This document shows, piece after piece, positions 45,695 through 54,872 of a DNA stretch of 64,000 nucleotides. Source of the DNA: Edaphobacter sp. 4G125 (GTDB lineage: Bacteria > Acidobacteriota > Terriglobia > Terriglobales > Acidobacteriaceae); NCBI RefSeq assembly GCF_014274685.1, contig NZ_CP060393.1:989501-1053500 (forward strand), given 5' to 3'. Under the pieces are notes generated by a model that searched no databases, had not been told where the DNA came from, and saw only the letters and a list, made by a program, of their open reading frames with translations. Position numbers and translations under genes: made by a program. Within the stretch, counting starts at the first letter, position 1, and each line of letters begins with the position of its first letter.

Positions 45695-48273
45695 AGTTAG
45701 TAGTGTGCCGGAATCCCTTCGACCCGACGAAGGATCGGACTGAGGTCGAAGTCGAACAGGACGGCATTGAGGCGAAGCTCGACGAGCTAGCAATCGTTCG
45801 CAGCCGTAACGTTCTCTGCTTGAACGGTGAAGTGCTTCCCCCGGAGCGCAGCCTGGCGACCCTTGGACCTGATGACTACCTGACTGTCGTTCCGAAGCTG
45901 GAGAATAGCACGCTCCGAATCATCGCTCAGATTGGAGTTGCTGCTGCTGCTATCTTCGCCTCTGGACCTCTAGGTGCTTGGCTCTCGGCCAGTCTGTTCA
46001 CATCTTTGACAAGCGCTCAGGGGGTGGCGCTCGCCGCTTCGCTTATCAGTGTCGGTGGCAATCTTTTGATTGCTGGTATTTCATCTCTCTTTCAGAAGAA
46101 GCCGGTTCCATCCTATGGATGGAATGGTCCTCAGACGACTGGGCAGAGTGGGCTACCCATCCCTAAAGGATTCGGCATAATGCGGTCTGCCGGGAATATC
46201 GTGATGAGTTGGGTCGATCTACAAAACGCGGATACCGACGAGCACACCAATGATGACGGTGCGAACGACATTGGCCGGATGTGGATGAATATCCTCGTGT
46301 GTTTCGGATTCGGCCCGGCCAAGTCGATCAGCAATATCAGAATCAACGATAAGGATGTCGCCAGTTATTCCGATGTCGCCTATTTCACGCGGCTTGGGAC
46401 AAATGATCAGACTGCGCAGACCGTTTACGACCCGTCCTGGCGAATCCTAAACCAGACGACAAATGGCACTGCTCCTAACACTAGGCCATTCACGAGCTTT
46501 GATCGCATAGTAAACAACTATCCTATTTCTCAGCGCATTCTTAGCGGAGTAACGAACAACTTCATTATCGTGGAGGGTCAGAGGAGCGATACGCAACAGC
46601 TAGAAGTTGTTGTACAGTTTCCGCAAGGCGTGTGGCGTATCGACGGCAATGGTGAGCTGCAACGCCTCTGTATCTACTACGACATCTACTACCGCACGGT
46701 CGCTCCTGGCCGCACTAGTTTCGGCGCGTGGGTTCTCGGAAGCTCTCACGGATACATCAATGTGAGGCAGTCGATTCTCCGTCAGATAACTACGATAAAC
46801 GGTCTTGCGGCAGGAATGTACGATATCAAGGTCGTCAAGCGTGGCTCCGGCGCTGTCAATAACCCGATGGATGCCTATGAGCACGAGTCGAACAAGTTTG
46901 GCGATGAAATATGGATTGAGTCGGTGCAGGAAACATGCTTCGATACCCTCACCTATCCGAACATGATCTTGCTAGGTATGAGGATCATGGCAACTGACCA
47001 ACTCGCGGGGAGCAATCTTCAGATCAGTGCAGACGTTGAATATGGGGCGAGGATGCCTCGTCCTGCGCAGCTTGCTGCATACAATGACGACAATCCCGCT
47101 GTCGTTGCATATGACATCCACGCTGACCCTCTTGTCGGTGGCGGTTCGAGTACAGGAAATATCGACGTCAATGCCCTTCAAGATTGGGCTGACCTGTGCA
47201 ATACGTTGGTCAATAACGGTATAGGAGGCACACAAAAACTCGCTGTATTCAACGGCGTTTTCGATCAGGACGGTAAGACTGTTTGGGATGCTTTTCAGAG
47301 TGTTTGTGTGATGAGCAGAGCAACTGCCATTCAAGTTGGCACGAAGGTCAGTGTTGCCTTGGATCGCCCCGAGGATCCGGTCCAGATGTTCCATATGGGC
47401 AACATCCTGAAGGACAGCTATTCCACGAAATACCTCCCTCTCTCCGACCGCGCTCAGGAGGTTGATGTCGACTACGCGAACGCTGCCGACAACTATAAGA
47501 CTCGCACCCCGCTCCGCGTCATTACGCTCGAAGACCAAGGAAGCTCGGAAGTTCTCAAGCGTACACGTGTCAATCTGCTAGGTTGCACAAACTCTCAGCA
47601 GGCATGGTATTGGGCGTATCATCGCCTGCTTGAGAACAAGATAAAGCTCCGCACCCATACGTGGGATTCACCCGCTCAGGCTATCGTCTGCCGGATTGGT
47701 AATGTGGCCTGGTTGCAGCACGACGTACCGCAATGGGCGAATGGTGGTCTTATGCTTGGTGGAACTTCGAGCGCTGTAACTCTTGATCGCTCCGACTATG
47801 ACTACTCTCCCTCGGGTGGGTATACGCTCACCGTTGTGCATCCTATTCTGTGGCGTCAGACGCTTTCCGTGAGTAATGTCTCGGGAAATGTTGTCAGCCT
47901 CACCGGGTTCAATTCATCTGTGCGCGTGATGAGGGCTGTGAAGGGTGATGTGGATGTCGCCATTACTGATATTGGCTCTGGATCGATTACGGTGGAGGAT
48001 GCCAGCCAGTTCCATAACGGCGACACGATCCAGCTTTACGATACGGATGCCATCGAGACGGTGAGCGTCACTGGTTACAGCAACGGCGTAGCGAGCGTTT
48101 CTCCTTCTCTCTCGGCCACGCCAACTCCGTATGCTGGTTACATCTACCAGTCCTCGACTAAGAAGGCAATCAAGGTGAGGATCAGCGGTATCAAGCGGAC
48201 GGGAGACCAGAAGTTCACGATTACTGCGATGGATTATGTGCCGGATGTCTACAACGTTCCGGCTCCGCTCTAA
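45691..48273 (+). CDS. Central tail fibre/hub protein, gpI-gpJ fusion
   Basis: The first 100 residues look like the gpI ubiquitin-like part with a glycine/alanine-rich hydrophobic segment (IAQIGVAAAAIFASGPLGAW). The rest follows the gpJ hub pattern (SGLPIPKGFGIMRSAGNIV, then VVVQFPQGVWRIDGNGEL and fibronectin-like or beta-rich parts) and should bind the host receptor and form the tail tip. At 860 residues it is shorter than lambda J. It overlaps the gpK stop. Confidence 0.85.
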   Translation: MKLVVCRNPFDPTKDRTEVEVEQDGIEAKLDELAIVRSRNVLCLNGEVLPPERSLATLGPDDYLTVVPKLENSTLRIIAQIGVAAAAIFASGPLGAWLSASLFTSLTSAQGVALAASLISVGGNLLIAGISSLFQKKPVPSYGWNGPQTTGQSGLPIPKGFGIMRSAGNIVMSWVDLQNADTDEHTNDDGANDIGRMWMNILVCFGFGPAKSISNIRINDKDVASYSDVAYFTRLGTNDQTAQTVYDPSWRILNQTTNGTAPNTRPFTSFDRIVNNYPISQRILSGVTNNFIIVEGQRSDTQQLEVVVQFPQGVWRIDGNGELQRLCIYYDIYYRTVAPGRTSFGAWVLGSSHGYINVRQSILRQITTINGLAAGMYDIKVVKRGSGAVNNPMDAYEHESNKFGDEIWIESVQETCFDTLTYPNMILLGMRIMATDQLAGSNLQISADVEYGARMPRPAQLAAYNDDNPAVVAYDIHADPLVGGGSSTGNIDVNALQDWADLCNTLVNNGIGGTQKLAVFNGVFDQDGKTVWDAFQSVCVMSRATAIQVGTKVSVALDRPEDPVQMFHMGNILKDSYSTKYLPLSDRAQEVDVDYANAADNYKTRTPLRVITLEDQGSSEVLKRTRVNLLGCTNSQQAWYWAYHRLLENKIKLRTHTWDSPAQAIVCRIGNVAWLQHDVPQWANGGLMLGGTSSAVTLDRSDYDYSPSGGYTLTVVHPILWRQTLSVSNVSGNVVSLTGFNSSVRVMRAVKGDVDVAITDIGSGSITVEDASQFHNGDTIQLYDTDAIETVSVTGYSNGVASVSPSLSATPTPYAGYIYQSSTKKAIKVRISGIKRTGDQKFTITAMDYVPDVYNVPAPL

Positions 48274-48311
48274 TTTTGCTTGGTTTTCGCTGATGGCGGC
48301 ATAACTGTGCT

Positions 48312-50546
48312 ATGGCTTCGCAATTGAAGATTGTCGCTCAGAATTGCCTCCGTCAGGCTGGTGGGGATTTTATTACCGCAGGTACTTTCTCGGTCGTCGG
48401 GACCGACGTTTTAGGGAGGCCGATTCCAGTCAGCGACTCGGCGGGGAATCAGTTCACGGCAACTCCATCGGTTCGCCAGATCAATAACGGGTCAATCGCC
48501 GGTCCCGACTTGAATATCCCGAATCCTGAGACATCGAGTCCGCGAAACTATCGGGTGCAGATCAAAATTGTCGACCAGAGCGGCCAGGTTTATACGACAA
48601 CGACCTATCCGAATTGCCCCGTCAGCGATAGCGGTAGTGGAACGTGGAACTTCGCATCCATGAAGACGGGCTCCGGAAATCCAAACGCGCTTGTCGTTCA
48701 GGGGGCACAGGGTTTTTCCGCATACGATCTTGCTGGAGGGGATGCGGCTTGGGGTTCAATGGCGAGTTGGCTCGTCTCCCTGAAGGGCTTGCCGGGTGAT
48801 GTCAGCTCCCCCCAGTTGTATAGTGCGGTTCTCCCGTTGGGGGGATATTACGACACAAATAGCGTTGGTGTATTGAATATCGTGCGCGCAACGCGCACCC
48901 CGAATGACTCAAGTTACTATACGATGATCGACAAGCAGGCAACCGCCGTTCTGGGCGATCTGGCTTCGGTGAGTACTGTATTGGGTAGCCCCACGGACCC
49001 GAATACTCCCGTTGCGGGGTCTAAGATTCAATTTGTCATCGCTTCAGTGGATTCGTCTACTACCCCCGTCAAGGCGACGATTACTGATACCTTCACTTGC
49101 ACGGTAAAAGGCAATGGCCAGAACGATTTCTATGCAGGAACCGACTTCGATCCGAGGACCGTTCCTGCCGGATCGTGTATCGGTGTCGTGTCTAGGGTAG
49201 AGGACCCGGTCTATTATGGTGGTGGTGGCAGGAAATTGTGGTTATTCAACCAGAACACCCCTGTAGTCGTTTCTTCCACTCCTTATAACGTCAATGACAA
49301 TGGGAACTCTTTCAATTGCCAGATGACGATTCGTCTGCGCACGTCCACGCAGAAGGTTCCATCTCCTTCTCAGATTGCACAGGTTGCCTCGACCAATAAG
49401 AACGCAAAACGAACTGTGCTTTACGACACCACATTTTCGGGGACAGCGTTGCCTGTAGGATGGACCGCGACTTCGGGGTGGGCTGCGAGTGATGGCCTCG
49501 TATCTCCTGCGAGTGGACAAGGGTACAGCTCAATTGCTTACCAGCAGTCCACCTACAACGTCGAGCAGCGTACTACACGTATTCTGTTTTCTCCGCTGGC
49601 TTCTAACACTACCGTTGCTGTCGGGGCGCGCAACGAAACTAACATCAGTGATCCATCTTTTGGGACGTTGGTCCTTGTTGATTGCGCAAATGGCAAACTG
49701 ACTATTTCACAGAAGTGGAACGGCTCTGCTGATCCTGGCACGAATACTTCGGTCAATATACCGTTTGCAATAACGGTAGGAACTAAATATTGGCTGTCCG
49801 TGTATTGCAACAAGCAGGAGATTACGGCCACACTTGCCGACCCAATAACAGCGCAGACGATATCGGTACATGTTGGCAACAATTCTACGGATACAGGACA
49901 GAGGCCAGCATACGGTCTGATGATTGATTGGTTTGCGGCGGTGGCTCCTGCTGGCCAGTACAAGATATTCAGGATGCAGGTGCTGGCAGAATCGGTAAAG
50001 CCTCGTGTTTATATTGCCGGTGACTCGATAACTTATGGGTTAGGCGTGGCTCGTTCTGCCAGGTGGTCTGAGCAACTCGCGTCGGCAGTTGGCCCGTCCG
50101 CAATCATCAGCGCTAGGAGTGGAGACACCTCGTATAACGTGTTAGCAAAAATGACGTCTGAGGTGCCTTTCCTGCTGCCGGACACTGTGGTCATCTTGAT
50201 TGGGACAAACGATGCTGTAAATGTCTCTAACCTGGTAGCCTTTGCGAACAACCTCTCGCAATCGGTAACGTTTGCTCGAAAATACGCTCAGCGTGTCGTT
50301 CTCGGTGTTATCCCTACAGCCACGTCTTCCTATATTCCAACGGCTGCTTACCCACAGTTTGTCTCGGCAATACAATCCGCAGGAGCCGATGCGATTCTCC
50401 GCTTTGATCTCGCAACGAGCGTGAACAATGATGGGGTGACGCAAAACGCAACGCTCTTTCAGGGAGACCTTTTGCATCCGAACGCTGCTGGACATGCGGC
50501 GATGTATGCCCGTATCGCGGCTGACGCGCCGTGGCTTATTGACTGA
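48312..50546 (+). CDS. Tail protein with C-terminal SGNH hydrolase domain
   Basis: The 744-residue protein has a beta-rich N-terminal half, a lectin-like middle (TFSGTALPVGWTATSGW..., a jelly-roll pattern) and an SGNH hydrolase domain with GDS at 570-572 (YIAGDSITYG), GTNDA and a final LLHPNAAGH with the catalytic Asp/His region. It probably binds and de-esterifies host surface polysaccharide during adsorption. It is unlike the lipoprotein SGNH at 25691, which is membrane-anchored. Confidence 0.8.
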   Translation: MASQLKIVAQNCLRQAGGDFITAGTFSVVGTDVLGRPIPVSDSAGNQFTATPSVRQINNGSIAGPDLNIPNPETSSPRNYRVQIKIVDQSGQVYTTTTYPNCPVSDSGSGTWNFASMKTGSGNPNALVVQGAQGFSAYDLAGGDAAWGSMASWLVSLKGLPGDVSSPQLYSAVLPLGGYYDTNSVGVLNIVRATRTPNDSSYYTMIDKQATAVLGDLASVSTVLGSPTDPNTPVAGSKIQFVIASVDSSTTPVKATITDTFTCTVKGNGQNDFYAGTDFDPRTVPAGSCIGVVSRVEDPVYYGGGGRKLWLFNQNTPVVVSSTPYNVNDNGNSFNCQMTIRLRTSTQKVPSPSQIAQVASTNKNAKRTVLYDTTFSGTALPVGWTATSGWAASDGLVSPASGQGYSSIAYQQSTYNVEQRTTRILFSPLASNTTVAVGARNETNISDPSFGTLVLVDCANGKLTISQKWNGSADPGTNTSVNIPFAITVGTKYWLSVYCNKQEITATLADPITAQTISVHVGNNSTDTGQRPAYGLMIDWFAAVAPAGQYKIFRMQVLAESVKPRVYIAGDSITYGLGVARSARWSEQLASAVGPSAIISARSGDTSYNVLAKMTSEVPFLLPDTVVILIGTNDAVNVSNLVAFANNLSQSVTFARKYAQRVVLGVIPTATSSYIPTAAYPQFVSAIQSAGADAILRFDLATSVNNDGVTQNATLFQGDLLHPNAAGHAAMYARIAADAPWLID

Positions 50547-50601
50547 CAGTAGCCGCCGTTTTGCCGCAATCAAAGATTGTGGTGCATAAACGTCTTGGCA
50601 G

Positions 50602-50901
50602 ATGGTGGCCGATGCGATGAGACCAATTCTCCAAACTATGTGGGCGACCGACTTTGATGCCCTAAGAATGAAGCTCATCAGCATTGGCCAGTTTGTCACG
50701 TTCGTTGTTACCGCCTGTTCTGTGATCGCCAATGCAATTCCTAAGTACGAGAGTATGGCTCGTCCTAAGCTCCGATGGGTTTGCAGGCAGCTTGCGCGGA
50801 TCGTAGCTTTTGGTGCTCTCAATTGGCGTCGACAGGTGCATGTTTTAGGGTGGCGAATCTGCCGGGAAGGAGAGGTGCGACGTGATGACGACCATGAATA
50901 A
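50602..50901 (+). CDS. Small membrane protein, holin candidate (99 aa)
   Basis: The product has one hydrophobic segment (LISIGQFVTFVVTACSVIANAIP, about 26-48) and a basic C-terminal half. It lies after the last tail gene and before the coiled-coil membrane gene, where a lysis cassette is usual. An internal ATG at 50617 is possible. The function is inferred only from place and topology. Confidence 0.45.
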   Translation: MVADAMRPILQTMWATDFDALRMKLISIGQFVTFVVTACSVIANAIPKYESMARPKLRWVCRQLARIVAFGALNWRRQVHVLGWRICREGEVRRDDDHE

Positions 50902-51490
50902 AGTGATGGTTGCCTTTCTGATTGGGATGGTGCTCGCCTTTTCGTATGCGCGTGAATTCAAGGCGCGAACAGTCGCCGATGCGCAGCGCGAGGCTAATAA
51001 GTCTGCTTCAGATCGTATCGCAGCTAATGAGCAGAAGAATCGGCAGGAGCTTGCGGAAGCCCTGAAGGGGCTTGAAGAGATGAAGCGCCAGGTAAAGACA
51101 CCCGCTCAGATCGTCCGGGCTCTGCCGAAGGTTGTCGATGTTCCGGCCCCAATTGTTGAGGTCACCCCGGAGCAAGTAAAGGCGGTGAACGCGCTTCCTG
51201 ATACTCCATCGCGGCTGAAGGATGGCGACCTGATTATCCCCGCTGAATCGGCGAAAGCGTTCTATGACTCGCAGGTCGACTGTAAGGCAAATGCAGTGAA
51301 GTTGGCCTCGTGTCAGGTTACGGTTGGCAATCGTGATGCAGAGCTGAGCTTGAAGGATGCGGAGGTAGCTCAGCTCAACATGGTTCTCAAAGGAGGCACT
51401 AAATGGGCTCGCGCTAAGGGTGCTCTCAAGTTTATCGGCGTCGGAGTTGTCGTCGGCGCTGCAACCTCAGCATATTTTCTAGCCCGATAG
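50882..51490 (+). CDS. Membrane-anchored coiled-coil protein, spanin-like candidate
   Basis: The 202-residue protein has an N-terminal membrane helix (VMVAFLIGMVLAFSYA), a long charged coiled coil in the periplasm (ADAQREANKSASDRIAANEQ...), a Pro-rich linker and a second hydrophobic segment at the C-terminus (GVGVVVGAATSAYFLA). The first two traits match inner-membrane spanins (Rz); the second helix is unusual. No outer-membrane lipoprotein partner was found in an overlapping frame. The start is GTG 50882 or ATG 50885 behind GGAGAGG. Confidence 0.5.
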   Translation: MMTTMNKVMVAFLIGMVLAFSYAREFKARTVADAQREANKSASDRIAANEQKNRQELAEALKGLEEMKRQVKTPAQIVRALPKVVDVPAPIVEVTPEQVKAVNALPDTPSRLKDGDLIIPAESAKAFYDSQVDCKANAVKLASCQVTVGNRDAELSLKDAEVAQLNMVLKGGTKWARAKGALKFIGVGVVVGAATSAYFLAR

Positions 51491-51503
51491 GAGGTGTCGG
51501 AGG

Positions 51504-51704
51504 GTGTTTGTATTCGCCTTGAAGTTGATCCTGGTGTTTGTGATTGCTCTTGCTGCTGGCGTAGCAGCTAAGAAGGCGATTACAAGGCTGGATGCGAAGT
51601 ACGGATCAGGTGTTATTGACTCCGTTGAGGACGCGGCGGCTAAGGCGGCTCGTTCTGCTGAGAATGCGGTTGTGGAGGCCGCTGAGAAGATCACTGGTCA
51701 TTGA
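51504..51704 (+). CDS. Small membrane protein with amphipathic tail (66 aa)
   Basis: The product has an N-terminal membrane helix (VFALKLILVFVIALAAGVAA) followed by an Ala-rich amphipathic helix. GTG 51504 follows GGAGGTG by seven bases. The topology fits a holin or antiholin, but no family was recognised. Confidence 0.45.
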   Translation: MFVFALKLILVFVIALAAGVAAKKAITRLDAKYGSGVIDSVEDAAAKAARSAENAVVEAAEKITGH

Positions 51705-51806
51705 CCTGGTGATGCTGTACGGGTAAGCCGCGCAAAGCCCGACGAAAAGCCTAGAGCGGAGACAGCCGGAGAGACGGCCTCGATTCCTTCCACAATGTGA
51801 GGCGCT

Positions 51807-52088
51807 ATGGCTCCGCAAGAAACCCAGAAGCTCGAAGAGATACGTGAGGAACTGGGAGAGTTTCGCGGAGACTTCCGCGTGTTCGTGACAAAGATGCTCG
51901 GCGATGATGAGTCGGAGAATAGCGAGGGCCGGGTCCCGAGGCTTGAGCGTGAGGTTGGCCGCTTGAAAAAGCAGGTGTCTCGCCACAACAAGATCATCGC
52001 TGGTGTGGCAGGCGTAATCATCTTTCTCAAATGCGTATCGTGGGGCGCGGAATCATACCGCCACGTGCTTGAGGTTATCGGTCGATAA
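51807..52088 (+). CDS. XhlA-like coiled-coil membrane protein (93 aa)
   Basis: The N-terminal 65 residues form a charged coiled coil (ETQKLEEIREELGEFRGDFR) and the C-terminus one membrane helix (IIAGVAGVIIFLKCVSWGA). This is the layout of XhlA-type proteins, which work with a holin in host lysis. It overlaps the metallophosphoesterase gene start by one base. Confidence 0.55.
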   Translation: MAPQETQKLEEIREELGEFRGDFRVFVTKMLGDDESENSEGRVPRLEREVGRLKKQVSRHNKIIAGVAGVIIFLKCVSWGAESYRHVLEVIGR

Positions 52089-53371
52089 TGGGCGCGACTC
52101 TTCCAATCAATATGCACCATAAGGTACTAAAGCTCATCGCTGCCGGGAGTACTCACCGGGATATCGCTAAAAAACTTGGCGTGTCGATTAGCTATGTGAG
52201 TAAGGTTCGCAACTCGGCTGATAGTGCATCGGACAAGCCCGAGATGAAACGCTCTGACGAAGTGTCCGGGGATAAGTGGAGCATTTCCCTTCCGAAGACG
52301 CGGATACACACGCTCGATGAGCTTGTGAGGCAATGCGGTATCGACCTCAACGTTTGGGAGGTTGAACGCTTTGTCTGTAATAAGTGGGAGGTCGGCGCTG
52401 CGGACAAGCGCGACGGGGTATTGCGCGGAATCGTAGTTGAGCCACTCTTTCAGGTGAAGGCATTCCTGAAGAAGAAGAAGCACACCTCTGTGATCCTTGC
52501 AGACATTGAAAGCCTCAAGAAAGAGGCTCTCAAGTACTCGCCCAAGTTCACTGCGTTCAAGCCTCGTAAATCGTCTGGAACGGGTATCGCGGCTGAACTG
52601 TTCAATACAGACCATCATGTGGGAGGTCTGATTTGGGGTAAGGAGACTGGCGGGGATAGCTGGGATAGCAAGCTCGCAATGGAGTCTTGGCGAGACGGCT
52701 TCTGTACCCTCATGAATCGGGTCGATGGGTATAGGCCGGAGATGGCCGTCGTGCCTCTTGGAAGCGATCAACAGAACGCCGATAACAAGAATGGGACCAC
52801 GACCAACCTTACTCCGCAATCGATGGACTCGCGCTTTCAAAAGGTCTATGAACTGTCGAAGGCGGCTTCGAGATTCGCTATTGATACGGCTCTCCAGAAG
52901 TATGGTAGAGTTCATGTTCCAATCGTTCCGGGGAATCACGACAGGCTTACGTCCTGGCACCTCGGCGACTACCTGGCCACCTATTACGCGAATTGTCCTG
53001 CGGTAACTATCGACAACACTCCTCTCCTCCGGAAGTGGTGGGAGTGGGGCATTGTTATGTTGATGTGGGAGCATGGCGACAAGGGCAAGTTTCCCGACTA
53101 CGGAAAGATCATGGCCAGCGAGATGCCGGAGATGTGGGGGCGCACAAAATGGCGCGAAGCTCATACAGGCCATCTCCACACGCGACGGGTCTTCGAGGAT
53201 AAGGGGTACACGGCGCGTATATGCCCGTCACTGAGACCTTCCTGTGCGTGGTCCGCAGAGAACCATCACACTGGATCGATCAGAGCGTCAGAGGCTTTCG
53301 TGTGGAGCAAGCTCGAAGGGCTCATCGGACAGGCGACGTATTCAATTCTTCCGAAGTTGAGGGTGGCGTAA
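52088..53371 (+). CDS. Metallophosphoesterase with N-terminal HTH
   Basis: Residues 1-45 hold a resolvase/LuxR-style helix-turn-helix (KLIAAGSTHRDIAKKLGVSI). The C-terminal half shows calcineurin-like phosphoesterase motifs: NTDHHVGG, PLGSDQQNADN, PGNHDR and HTGHLHTRR, whose Asp/His/Asn residues bind two metal ions. Such phage proteins may be nucleases or nucleotide phosphatases. Its place after the lysis genes and before the MazZ-like gene fits DNA or nucleotide metabolism, but the substrate is unknown. Confidence 0.78.
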   Translation: MGATLPINMHHKVLKLIAAGSTHRDIAKKLGVSISYVSKVRNSADSASDKPEMKRSDEVSGDKWSISLPKTRIHTLDELVRQCGIDLNVWEVERFVCNKWEVGAADKRDGVLRGIVVEPLFQVKAFLKKKKHTSVILADIESLKKEALKYSPKFTAFKPRKSSGTGIAAELFNTDHHVGGLIWGKETGGDSWDSKLAMESWRDGFCTLMNRVDGYRPEMAVVPLGSDQQNADNKNGTTTNLTPQSMDSRFQKVYELSKAASRFAIDTALQKYGRVHVPIVPGNHDRLTSWHLGDYLATYYANCPAVTIDNTPLLRKWWEWGIVMLMWEHGDKGKFPDYGKIMASEMPEMWGRTKWREAHTGHLHTRRVFEDKGYTARICPSLRPSCAWSAENHHTGSIRASEAFVWSKLEGLIGQATYSILPKLRVA

Positions 53372-53695
53372 GTGGAGAATCAGCAGGCTAAGAAATTCGA
53401 TGTGGGTAAACCCCCTCTCGGCCTCATCCCCCGGCGAGCACTTGAGGAAGAAGCGCATGTGCTTGACTTCGGCAGACAGAAGTATGGGCCTTGGAACTGG
53501 GCAAAGGGAATGGAGTGGTCGCGGTTGATCGATGCAGGTCTCCGCCACATTGCCGCATTCGCAGACGGTGAAGATGTAGACCAGGAGAGCGGTCTGTCTC
53601 ACCTTGCACACGCTCGGGCCTGTCTTGGCTTCCTACTGGACTACGAGAAAGAACATCCGGAGATGGATGATAGGCGTAAACGTTGTGTTCCGTGA
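53372..53695 (+). CDS. MazZ-like dATP/dGTP diphosphohydrolase (DUF5664 type)
   Basis: The 107-residue product follows the DUF5664/dGTP-diphosphohydrolase pattern: KFDVGKPPLGLIPRRALEEE, KYGPWNWAKGMEWSRLIDAG, then LRHIAAFADGEDVDQESGLS and HLAHARACLGFLLDYE. The conserved acidic and His residues bind metal. MazZ enzymes hydrolyse dATP or dGTP in phages that replace A with 2-aminoadenine, but many relatives lack that pathway. No PurZ gene is present in the window. GTG 53372 follows GAGGGTGG. Confidence 0.8.
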   Translation: MENQQAKKFDVGKPPLGLIPRRALEEEAHVLDFGRQKYGPWNWAKGMEWSRLIDAGLRHIAAFADGEDVDQESGLSHLAHARACLGFLLDYEKEHPEMDDRRKRCVP

Positions 53696-53705
53696 CTAAG
53701 TGGCG

Positions 53706-54074
53706 TTATGTTACGAACTTCGCGTCATCCCACTCCGGAAGGCCGATTAGACCGCCAACTTTCTTGAGTTTGTTGGAATCTGGACCAGTACTTATTTCAA
53801 TTGAGATACGAATGTTGCTTTCCGCTCTCTTTTTACCGAGGGTTGCTCCTCCGGCTACTAATCTGCGGGTTATCTCTTCCTGAGACAGCGCCTTCCCGGC
53901 CTCTCTCAGCACCTGGCGAGTAGCTTCGAGGGGGCGCATCTGATAGAAGCGAACTTCTGGGCCGCTCTGCTTATCTAAAGCGTGTTTGTCGTAAGCCTTG
54001 AGCATGGCTTCATGAGATTTCAGCTCGGCTTTTAATTTCTCTATTTCGGCTATAAGATCGGCTCTCTGGAACAC
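53706..54074 (-). CDS. Coiled coil plus HARE-HTH-like DNA-binding protein
   Basis: The 122-residue product has an N-terminal coiled coil (RADLIAEIEKLKAELKSHEA) and a winged-helix domain (EATRQVLREAGKALSQEEIT, then RRLVAGGATLGKKRAESNIR) like HARE-HTH domains that recognise modified or methylated DNA regions in several nuclease and chromatin proteins. It reads leftwards at the right end of the prophage, typical of cargo expressed in the lysogen. It could be a repressor or defence component; neither is shown. Confidence 0.6.
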   Translation of the reverse strand: MFQRADLIAEIEKLKAELKSHEAMLKAYDKHALDKQSGPEVRFYQMRPLEATRQVLREAGKALSQEEITRRLVAGGATLGKKRAESNIRISIEISTGPDSNKLKKVGGLIGLPEWDDAKFVT

Positions 54075-54101
54075 AACTATATCTCCGGCTAAAATCGCCC
54101 G

Positions 54102-54494
54102 TTATGGGCTAATTGCTTCTGTTAGAAGGCTCAAGACCTCAATCAATCCACGGTAGCGATCCAATAGCTCACTCCGGAATCGTTGGGTCGACCAGCCAAT
54201 AAAGAATTCGATCAACAACTCAAGTACTGCAAGGCCCGAGACAAGCCTAATGTTTCGGCTGTCAGCGACTATTCTACGACAAATAAGTGTCAAACTTGCG
54301 TCTCGCTTATTTGTTGATGTAATTCTTGCAGATAAGTCGCTCGCATACAACGAGTTTTTGTATATTGCACGAATTTCTGAAAACGCCACTCCGTGAAGGT
54401 ATTTTCCTCCCTCTGATTGCTTTAGTGGACTCAATAGAAAGGGCTTGCTGGTGATGGGGGCTTGCTCTACATAGGAGAAAAAGGCAGATTTCAC
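54102..54494 (-). CDS. Hypothetical accessory protein (130 aa)
   Basis: The gene is more AT-rich than its neighbours. The product has no recognised domain; a moderately hydrophobic stretch (SGLAVLELLIEFFIGW) lies near residues 84-100. GTG 54494 has AAGGAA about nine bases upstream. It is probably co-transcribed with the HARE-HTH gene (27-base gap) as recently acquired cargo. Confidence 0.45.
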   Translation of the reverse strand: MKSAFFSYVEQAPITSKPFLLSPLKQSEGGKYLHGVAFSEIRAIYKNSLYASDLSARITSTNKRDASLTLICRRIVADSRNIRLVSGLAVLELLIEFFIGWSTQRFRSELLDRYRGLIEVLSLLTEAISP

Positions 54495-54614
54495 TACATG
54501 GATTCCTTCAGGGAAAAGATAGATAAAGTATCAGTTAGTAACTGTTAGTTACGAATGGTATCGAATGTCTGACTTTTGTCAATAACCAGAGGGGGTTACT
54601 GTAAAAAGATGTGA

Positions 54615-54797
54615 GTGACTAAGAAAAGAGACAATCAGGCGGCGGTCCGGCTTACAGATGCGGAGATGCGCCTACTAGATAAATTGGCGGCTAAACGGGG
54701 TCTCCCGCGATCCGCAATGCTGCGATTAGCCTTCCTCGACTATGCTCATAGAAGTGGTGAATTAGAAAAAATCTCTGGGCAGTTAGAGGGCAGATAA
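54615..54797 (+). CDS. Small ribbon-helix-helix-like regulator (60 aa)
   Basis: The product (DNQAAVRLTDAEMRLLDKLA, then AKRGLPRSAMLRLAFLDYAH) shows the beta-strand plus two-helix pattern of CopG/Arc-type repressors. It is the last prophage gene before attR, divergent from the minus-strand pair. The start is GTG 54615, with no strong ribosome-binding site. It might regulate the divergent genes or lysogeny. Confidence 0.6.
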   Translation: MTKKRDNQAAVRLTDAEMRLLDKLAAKRGLPRSAMLRLAFLDYAHRSGELEKISGQLEGR

Positions 54798-54872
54798 TTC
54801 AGTCAGTTGATGACTTCGTTACAAAAAACAACCGCAGGCGGCGCAGAATACTGCGAATATCGCGCTGTCTGC

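Noticed and set aside
52127..53179. 350-codon minus-strand frame
   Set aside because: It is antisense to the metallophosphoesterase gene, whose motifs are intact; the antisense product is low-complexity and unlike any family.
53372..53695. Evidence for a 2-aminoadenine (Z) genome
   Set aside because: Only a MazZ-like gene is present; no PurZ or DpoZ-type polymerase gene was found in the prophage.
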